Assembly (NCBI GenBank): GCA_937864085.1
Contig: CALMIH010000092.1
Location: 1-11,370 of the forward strand
Reading direction: 5' to 3'
Origin: an uncultured Chloroflexota bacterium
Lineage (GTDB): Bacteria; Chloroflexota; Limnocylindria; Limnocylindrales; Limnocylindraceae
DNA: 11,370 bases
Position 1 is the first letter of the stretch. The number at the start of each line of letters is the position of its first letter. The notes beneath the pieces are model-generated. The model worked only from the letters and a program-made list of their open reading frames with translations. It did no database searches and had not been told where the DNA came from. This document shows, piece after piece, positions 6,685 through 11,370 of this stretch. Position numbers and translations under genes: made by a program.

Positions 6685-7956
6685 TCAGCCGGCCGCCATC
6701 GTGGCGGCGACCTTCTTCAGCACGTCTGGGTGACGCTGCAGCTTCAGCAGCGCTTCAACCGCCTGATCGATCCCCTCCTTGCCAGCACGGAAGATGTTCT
6801 CGTCCAGGTAGATCTGCTCGTGCTTCGCTGCACGATCGGCCACTGGTGTGTGCCAACTCTTCGGATCCATCTGCTTCGCGTACTGCATCGGCACGGGCAT
6901 GCGCGAGAGGTGCGGCTGGAAGAGCTCATAGTCGCTCATCGACTCGTAGCCGACCCAGCAGCCGATCCCCTCGGCATCGAGTGCCTCGCACACGGCGGCG
7001 TTCCCTACGTTGCCGTACGCCTCAGGATCGATCGCGATGATGAAGCGGTAGAAGGAGAGGCGCGTGACGCGGTCAAAGACCTTTAGTGCACGGACGCCCT
7101 TGACCTTGGCGAGCTGCTCCTCCATGTAGCGACCGTTCGTCTCGCGCTCGGCACGCTGCGCCTCAAAGCGGTCCATCTGCGTGTTGAGGAGTGCCGCATG
7201 CAGCTCGCCGAGGCGGAAGTTCGCGCCGAAGGTGAACTCCTTGCCAGCGTCATCCTTTGCGCGCCCGCAGTCGATTAGCGAGTGTGCGCGTTGTGCCAGC
7301 GTTACATCCTTCGTCAGCAGCGTGCCGCCCTCACCTGCGGTGAGGATCTTGGATGACTGGTGGCTGAATGAGCCGAAGTCGCCGACGAGGCCAACCCCCT
7401 GGCCGCCCCACTCCTTCCCCTGGCTGTGCGCGCAGTCTTCAACAATCGCGAGGCCGTGCTTGCGTGCGATCGCAACGATCGCATCCATATCTGAGACAAC
7501 CTGGCCGCAGTGCACTGGCATGATCGCCTTGGTACGTGACGTGATCGCCGCCTCGACCGCCTTCGGGTCGATCGTCCACGCCTCTGGCTCTACGTCCACC
7601 ACAACAGGGAGTGCCCCCGCGGCGATCGGTGCGTAGCCGGTAGCGGCGAATGTCAGCGCGGGGATGATCACCTCATCGCCCCAGCCGATGCCGAGCGCCT
7701 TCAGTGCCACTTCCATTGTGACGGTGCCGTTCACCATCAAGATGCCGTTCGCGCCAGCCTTTCCGCCGTTCTGATATGCCGCAAAGGTTTCGCAGAATCG
7801 CGCGTTGTACTTGCCCGGCTCTGGGTATCCACCCCAAACGCCGCTACGGAGGACCTCCAGCATGATCGCCTCATCCTTGCCGTCATAGACGGGCCAGTCG
7901 GGGAACTCCCCTGATCGAACTGGGGCACCACCCGCAATCGCCAACTGCTCGCTCAT
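6685..7956 (-). CDS. DegT/DnrJ/EryC1/StrS-family PLP-dependent aminotransferase
   Basis: This is a sugar- or cyclitol-type aminotransferase of the cytoplasm that would move an amino group, usually from Glu or Gln, onto a keto substrate. In the 423-residue product, N-G-T-V-T-M-E at 76-82 matches the cofactor-phosphate region, I-V-E-D-C-A-H at 171-177 carries the Asp that holds the PLP pyridine nitrogen (Asp174), and S-H-Q-S-S-K-I-L-T-A-G-E-G-G at 198-211 carries the Schiff-base Lys203. The H-Q-S-S-K-x-L-T-A-G-E-G-G form is, as I recall it, closer to the AHBA-synthase and scyllo-inosose aminotransferase branch than to the typical 4-amino nucleotide-sugar enzymes. That subgrouping is tentative. 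The ATG at 7956 is preferred to GTG at 7959 because AAGGAGG sits four bases before the ATG. Downstream, 27 bases separate it from the oxidoreductase gene, so the two likely act in the same pathway. Confidence 0.9.
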   Translation of the reverse strand: MSEQLAIAGGAPVRSGEFPDWPVYDGKDEAIMLEVLRSGVWGGYPEPGKYNARFCETFAAYQNGGKAGANGILMVNGTVTMEVALKALGIGWGDEVIIPALTFAATGYAPIAAGALPVVVDVEPEAWTIDPKAVEAAITSRTKAIMPVHCGQVVSDMDAIVAIARKHGLAIVEDCAHSQGKEWGGQGVGLVGDFGSFSHQSSKILTAGEGGTLLTKDVTLAQRAHSLIDCGRAKDDAGKEFTFGANFRLGELHAALLNTQMDRFEAQRAERETNGRYMEEQLAKVKGVRALKVFDRVTRLSFYRFIIAIDPEAYGNVGNAAVCEALDAEGIGCWVGYESMSDYELFQPHLSRMPVPMQYAKQMDPKSWHTPVADRAAKHEQIYLDENIFRAGKEGIDQAVEALLKLQRHPDVLKKVAATMAAG

Positions 7957-8084
7957 CACTCCTCCTTATCTTCCGGAGACGCGTGCTGCGCCACCGTGAA
8001 GTCTTCGCTCAGAATACCCTCCAGGAGTATCCGAATCACCGCTTGTTGCGCGGGATACAGGACGCAACGGTCATCGTCTAACAC
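7956..8084 (-). CDS. Candidate 42-residue small ORF between permease and aminotransferase genes
   Basis: The 114-base gap between the MalG-type gene and the aminotransferase gene contains an open frame from GTG at 8084 to TGA at 7958-7956. The stop shares one base with the aminotransferase ATG (TGATG), and the start lies 14 bases inside the end of the permease gene. The predicted peptide is acidic at both ends, has a hydrophobic middle (A-V-I-R-I-L-L-E-G-I-L at 15-25) and ends in a charged tail, P-E-D-K-E-E. No family is recognised. Against it: the start has no convincing ribosome site, the only other start is TTG at 8090, a 43-codon open frame at this GC content is not rare, and the K-E-E tail is what a Shine-Dalgarno region encodes anyway. 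It is listed as a candidate only. Confidence 0.3.
   Translation of the reverse strand: MLDDDRCVLYPAQQAVIRILLEGILSEDFTVAQHASPEDKEE
7961..7967 (-). promoter_or_regulatory. Shine-Dalgarno sequence favouring the ATG at 7956
   Basis: Read on the minus strand this is AAGGAGG, followed by AGTG and then the ATG. The in-frame GTG one codon earlier would leave almost no spacing. The site lies within the last codons of the candidate small ORF described next. Confidence 0.75.
8045..8068 (-). repeat. Inverted repeat just after the second MalG-type permease gene
   Basis: GTTGCG at 8045-8050 and CGCAAC at 8063-8068 are perfect complements around a 12-base loop, starting three bases past the permease stop. 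On the minus strand it would form a modest hairpin without a T-run. It could trim or protect the importer message ahead of the enzyme genes, or it may be chance within the candidate small ORF. Confidence 0.35.
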
Positions 8085-8925
8085 CCGCAATGCTGATGCC
8101 GCGCGCGATCACCCGCTGCGCGAGCGCGAAGATAACTAGGAGCGGGACGAGGGCGATGACCGAACCGGCGAGCAGCAGGTGCCACTGGCGGGAGAACTTG
8201 TTAACGAACCCGGAGAGCCCAACGGGGAGCGTCATCGCGGAAGGATCAGGGAGATAGAGGAGCGGGCGGAGGAAGTCGTTCCACATGTAGATGAAGTGGA
8301 AGACGGCGACGATAGCGAGGGCGGGAGCGCACATCGGCAGGATGATGCGAACGAAGATATGCAGCTCGTTTGCGCCGTCAACGCGGGCCGCATCGACCAT
8401 GTCGCGCGGCAGGCCGAGCATGAACTGGCGCAACAGAAAGATGTTGAATGCACCTCCCCCAAGGAACCACGGGAGGAGGATCGGCAGCGGCGTGTTAATC
8501 AGTCCGAGCTTCGCCCAGACGATGTACTCAGGGATGATCAGCACCTGGTACGGGACCAGAATTGTGAGAAGCACCATCCCGAACGCGAGACGGCTCCCGC
8601 GCGCGTGCAACACCGCGAACCCGTAGGCGCAGAAGGCCGAGGTGAGGGTGGCAGCGAGGGTGCCGATGATCGCGATGAAGGCGGAGTTGAAGAACCAGGT
8701 CGCGATCGGCGCCCGTCGGAAGACCTCCGCGTAGTTCCCCCACTGCGGCTCCGCCGGGAAGAGGGTGAAGGTGCCAGTCGCAATCTCCGCTGGCGTCTTC
8801 AGTGACGTGCCGAGCTGGTAGACGAAGGGGAGCAGGAAGAGGAGCGAGAAGAGGGTGAGCGCGGCATAGATCGCCACCCGAAGCGGCGAGATCATCGGGA
8901 TCGTGCGCGCGCGACTAGTTGTCAT
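8071..8925 (-). CDS. Carbohydrate ABC transporter permease, MalG/UgpE type
   Basis: This is a pore subunit of the second importer. The 284-residue product has the usual six membrane segments (about 16-38, 79-103, 114-136, 147-168, 198-220 and near the C-terminus), a short first outer loop and the H-F-I-Y-M-W-N-D-F motif at 210-218 typical of MalG proteins. The EAA coupling loop is at 177-197, but reads V-D-A-A-R-V-D-G-A: the leading Glu is Asp, a conservative change. It is normal in length, unlike the enlarged MalG of the plus-strand operon. The ATG at 8925 lies 11 bases inside the preceding permease gene and has no clear ribosome site, which fits coupled translation. No ATPase gene follows; instead the run continues into metabolic enzymes after about 114 bases. 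Confidence 0.92.
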   Translation of the reverse strand: MTTSRARTIPMISPLRVAIYAALTLFSLLFLLPFVYQLGTSLKTPAEIATGTFTLFPAEPQWGNYAEVFRRAPIATWFFNSAFIAIIGTLAATLTSAFCAYGFAVLHARGSRLAFGMVLLTILVPYQVLIIPEYIVWAKLGLINTPLPILLPWFLGGGAFNIFLLRQFMLGLPRDMVDAARVDGANELHIFVRIILPMCAPALAIVAVFHFIYMWNDFLRPLLYLPDPSAMTLPVGLSGFVNKFSRQWHLLLAGSVIALVPLLVIFALAQRVIARGISIAGVRR

Positions 8926-9871
8926 AGAAGACCCATCGCTTTGAGAGTCTAAAGTTTACGATCGTGAGCAGCAGGACGATGGCGGTGAGCAGCCAGGCCA
9001 CAGCCGATCCAAACCCAAAATCGAGGTTCCGTATCAGCAGCCGATAGATCAAGAGTGCGACCGACATCGATTCGTTTGCCGGCCCGCCACCGCCCCCCGA
9101 GATGACGTAGGTTTCGGTGAAGAGCGAGAGACCGCCGATCAGCCCGATCACAAGGTTGAAGAAGATCGTGGGCGACAGTAGTGGCAGCGTGATCGAGAAG
9201 AAGCGTCGAAAGCGTCCGGCGCCGTCACACTCACACGCTTCCAGAATGTCCTTGGAGATCTGCTGGAGTCCCGCGAGGAAGATCAGCGTCATGCCGCCAG
9301 TGCCGGCCCAGATCAGCATGAAGATAATTCCCCAGCGCACCGACTCTGGTTCATTGAACCAGGCAGGGCCTGCGACGCCGACTACGTCGAGCGCCTTGTT
9401 GACGAGCCCCTCGGAGCCAAGGATCCAGCGCCAGAGAGCGGCGGTGGCGACGCCCGCAACAACGGTGGGGAGGTAGAAGGCCATACGGAAGAGCGCCATC
9501 CCCTTCACCTTCTGGTTGAGGAGCAGTGCAAAAGTTAGCCCGATGATCAGCTGCATTGGGAGGGCGATGACCGTGATCATCACCGTGTTGCTGAACGCCT
9601 TCAGCACGACCTTCCCCTTTCCGTCGAGATCGGCAAGGTCCGCGTAGTTGTCGAAACCAACAAGGGTGGGCGTGCCACGGAGATTCCACTCCATGAACGA
9701 GAGTGCAAACGATGCGATCAGCGGCGCGAAGGCGAAGAGCAGGAATCCAGCGAGAAACGGGGCAATGAAGAACCAGAACCAGCGCTCTTCGACGCGCTGG
9801 AGCATGGGAAGCGGAGCGAAGAGGGAGCGGAACCGGCTAAGCCGGCCCGCCCCCTCATCAACCCGTTGCAT
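8915..9871 (-). CDS. Carbohydrate ABC transporter permease, MalF/UgpA type
   Basis: This is the partner pore subunit of the second importer. The 318-residue product starts with a basic amphipathic stretch and then has about six membrane segments (near 33-58, 97-119, 131-150, 178-202, 228-252 and at the C-terminus), ending in K-R-W-V-F-Y as in the other MalF. The coupling loop at 211-230 reads E-A-C-E-C-D-G-A-G then I-T-L-P. The second Ala of the EAA triplet is Cys and a further Cys follows two residues later, which is unusual in this contact with the ATPase. No clear Shine-Dalgarno precedes the ATG at 9871, and an internal ATG at 9805 is no better. The gene sits 41 bases after the binding-protein gene and overlaps the MalG-type gene by 11 bases. 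Confidence 0.92.
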   Translation of the reverse strand: MQRVDEGAGRLSRFRSLFAPLPMLQRVEERWFWFFIAPFLAGFLLFAFAPLIASFALSFMEWNLRGTPTLVGFDNYADLADLDGKGKVVLKAFSNTVMITVIALPMQLIIGLTFALLLNQKVKGMALFRMAFYLPTVVAGVATAALWRWILGSEGLVNKALDVVGVAGPAWFNEPESVRWGIIFMLIWAGTGGMTLIFLAGLQQISKDILEACECDGAGRFRRFFSITLPLLSPTIFFNLVIGLIGGLSLFTETYVISGGGGGPANESMSVALLIYRLLIRNLDFGFGSAVAWLLTAIVLLLTIVNFRLSKRWVFYDN

Positions 9872-9912
9872 TACGCGTGTCGCTCAGCTGTTTAGGCAGT
9901 GCGACGTCTTGA

Positions 9913-11241
9913 TCACTGGAGCGGTGCCGCGGCGGTCGACTGCTCAACCAACGCGTCGAGATGCGCCTGCCAGTCGTACTGTTTGGTCGCGGTGAACGCC
10001 TCTTCGAATCCGGCACTCACAACGTCCCAGAAGCCGGCCGACCACTCGCCCTTGGCCGGTTCCAGCGCGATTCGCGCATTCCCGATCTTGGTGATCTCGC
10101 ACTTGCTGAGTGGCAGCAGATCTGTCTTACAGTAAACATCATCGAGCACAACGGAGATCGGCGAGCTGTTGTAGCCCGCGATTGCGTCACGCTTCTGCCC
10201 CTCAATATCTGTGAGGAACTTCACGTACTCCCAGGCCCACGCCTTGTTCTTGGAGCTTGCCGACACACCGAAACCGGAAGCGGCGCCCTGGATCTTGCCG
10301 TTCCCCTCAACGGGGACTGAAACAGCATCCCACTCGAATGCGCCCGCGGAGTTCGCGATGATCGCAGGAGATTCCCAAGTCCCAGAGATCAACATCGCCA
10401 CGTTGCCTGCAGAGAAGTTCTGCTCACCTGCAGAATCTGCGTCCGAGAGACCACCGAACTTCGCGCCGGGCTCCCAGTTCATCACAGCTTCTCGGCTCAG
10501 GTCGTCAAGTGTCTGGAGCGATTCGGCACAGCCTGGGCCGTTGTAGGTGTACTCCGTTGCGGCTGAGTCATCGTTGCTGAGCTCACATCCATACATGCGC
10601 ATCCACGCGACGTACTGTTCAGTCCAAGCCAGCGAGACGCCAAAGCGCTTTTTTGACTTGTCCGTAGTTTTGCGAGCGGCATCTACGAACTCAGCGATCG
10701 TCCAATCGCTCGTTGGTTCAGCGACGCCTGCCGCCGTGAAGATGTCCTTGTTGTAGTAGACGAAGTTAAACGGCAGCACGCTGTTCGGCATCACCATCTG
10801 TGAGCCGTCAAGCTGGAACGACTTTAAGAGCGCCTCTGGATAGGGGCTCAAGTCGTACCCGTCTGCCTGGATGAAGCTGTCAAGCGGTTCAAATGCGCCA
10901 GCAACTGCAAACTGTGTGAAGCCGGTGTCGGTATCCGTCCAGATCACGTCACCCGCGGTCCCCGCCACGACCTGCGGAAGCACGGCATCAATGTACTCGC
11001 TGCTTTGCACGATCTCGACCGTGACATTCGGGTGCAGGGCGGTGAAATCGGCCGCCTGGGCCTGTCGATACTCAAGTTCTGCCTGTCCACCCGCGTTGTA
11101 GATCTGGATGGTGAGCGTCACCGGATCAGTGGTGAGTTCACTACTTGCGGCGGGACTTTCGGTGCTCCCCCCGCATGCGGCTACAAGTAGCCCTGCCGCG
11201 AGCGCGGCCGCTGCTGCGCGTCGCCATGACGGTCCCTTCAT
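9913..11241 (-). CDS. Carbohydrate ABC transporter substrate-binding lipoprotein (family 1)
   Basis: This is the extracytoplasmic receptor of the second importer. The 442-residue product has a basic start, an Ala/Leu-rich membrane segment and a lipobox L-V-A-A-C ending in Cys23, followed by G-G-S and a flexible Ser/Ala stretch, so it should be a lipid-anchored protein. The body follows the family 1 solute-binding pattern: F-T-A-L-H-P-N-V near residue 70, G-D-V-I-W-T-D, V-Y-Y-N-K-D-I-F, and A-W-E-Y-V-K-F-L-T near the C-terminal lobe. Four mature cysteines lie in two close pairs (219/238 and 371/381), consistent with two disulfides. It is clearly different in sequence from the plus-strand binding protein, so the two importers probably take different ligands. 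The ATG is fixed by GAGGAGG four bases upstream. It is the first gene of the minus-strand run. Confidence 0.93.
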   Translation of the reverse strand: MKGPSWRRAAAAALAAGLLVAACGGSTESPAASSELTTDPVTLTIQIYNAGGQAELEYRQAQAADFTALHPNVTVEIVQSSEYIDAVLPQVVAGTAGDVIWTDTDTGFTQFAVAGAFEPLDSFIQADGYDLSPYPEALLKSFQLDGSQMVMPNSVLPFNFVYYNKDIFTAAGVAEPTSDWTIAEFVDAARKTTDKSKKRFGVSLAWTEQYVAWMRMYGCELSNDDSAATEYTYNGPGCAESLQTLDDLSREAVMNWEPGAKFGGLSDADSAGEQNFSAGNVAMLISGTWESPAIIANSAGAFEWDAVSVPVEGNGKIQGAASGFGVSASSKNKAWAWEYVKFLTDIEGQKRDAIAGYNSSPISVVLDDVYCKTDLLPLSKCEITKIGNARIALEPAKGEWSAGFWDVVSAGFEEAFTATKQYDWQAHLDALVEQSTAAAPLQ

Positions 11242-11370
11242 CTGTCCTCCTCATCTATGGCCCCATATGGCACTTACCTTGGGGTGCTATGTAGGGTCTC
11301 ATAGCGGGGTGCTTAGCGGCACCCCCTGTTCCGCGCTCCGCTCCCTCGTGTGGGGCTATCCTCACCTCAT
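11242..11370 (-). promoter_or_regulatory. Leader and presumed promoter region of the minus-strand operon
   Basis: These 129 bases lie before the second binding-protein gene and hold no credible gene. Structures seen on the plus strand are: CCATATGG at 11263-11270; TATGG-CC-CCATA at 11256-11267; GCTATG (11286-11291) with CATAGC (11300-11305); and GGGGTGC (11306-11312) with GCACCCC (11319-11325). The last two stems abut. GGGGTGC also occurs at 11281-11287 and can pair with the same GCACCCC. I could not assign convincing -35 and -10 boxes. The repeats may be operators in DNA or folded leader RNA; the sequence does not decide. Confidence 0.5.

Noticed and set aside
7957..7959. GTG at 7959 as the aminotransferase start
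   Set aside because: It lies too close to the AAGGAGG site; the adjacent ATG is better spaced.
11242..11370. A short gene or divergent gene start at the right edge
   Set aside because: Frames here close within a few codons (the ATG at 11370 on the minus strand stops at its third codon) and no coding pattern is seen.
1..11370. CRISPR array, tRNA/rRNA genes, insertion-sequence ends or attachment sites
   Set aside because: No regularly spaced repeats, no cloverleaf-like element and no transposase or paired terminal repeats were seen in the gaps, which are all shorter than 130 bases.

Overview
The window is a gene-dense, GC-rich (roughly 58-60% by eye) bacterial segment with ten confidently recognised protein genes and one candidate small ORF. 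No RNA gene, CRISPR array or insertion sequence is visible. Both substrate-binding proteins are lipoproteins with an A-C-G-G motif just after the membrane segment. Four of ten genes start with GTG, and neither sugar importer has its own ATPase gene. This style fits Chloroflexota (for example small-genome freshwater lineages) or Actinomycetota. That placement is an inference from style only and is low confidence.

Layout. Bases 115-3613, plus strand, hold a three-gene carbohydrate ABC importer: binding lipoprotein, MalF-type permease, MalG-type permease. A 14-bp dyad and a strong GC hairpin lie in its leader, and a very stable hairpin sits between the binding-protein gene and the first permease gene. 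Bases 3614-3647 form a short convergent gap. Bases 11241-3648, minus strand, hold a second operon-like run, in transcription order: binding lipoprotein, MalF-type permease, MalG-type permease, a possible 42-residue ORF, a DegT/DnrJ/EryC1/StrS-family aminotransferase, a Gfo/Idh/MocA-family oxidoreductase, a PIG-V-like membrane glycosyltransferase and an SGNH hydrolase resembling the PAF-acetylhydrolase Ib catalytic subunit. Bases 11242-11370 are its leader, with tandem inverted repeats.

How the parts may work together. Each importer would bind a sugar or sugar-like ligand outside the membrane and pass it through a two-permease pore. A shared MsmK/MsiK-type ATPase encoded elsewhere would power it. 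Downstream of the second importer, the NAD(P)-dependent oxidoreductase and the PLP aminotransferase could interconvert hydroxyl, keto and amino groups on a sugar or cyclitol. The PIG-V-like enzyme could transfer a sugar from a polyprenyl-phosphate donor, and the SGNH enzyme could remove an acyl or acetyl group. The last three genes are translationally coupled by 4-bp and 1-bp overlaps, which supports a shared task. The substrate cannot be read from the sequence.

The most notable unexplained signals are the importer-plus-amino-sugar/glycosyltransferase/SGNH gene set, RNA-scale hairpins with competing pairings at 1512-1581 and 11281-11325, and the possible 42-residue ORF that joins the permease and aminotransferase genes.
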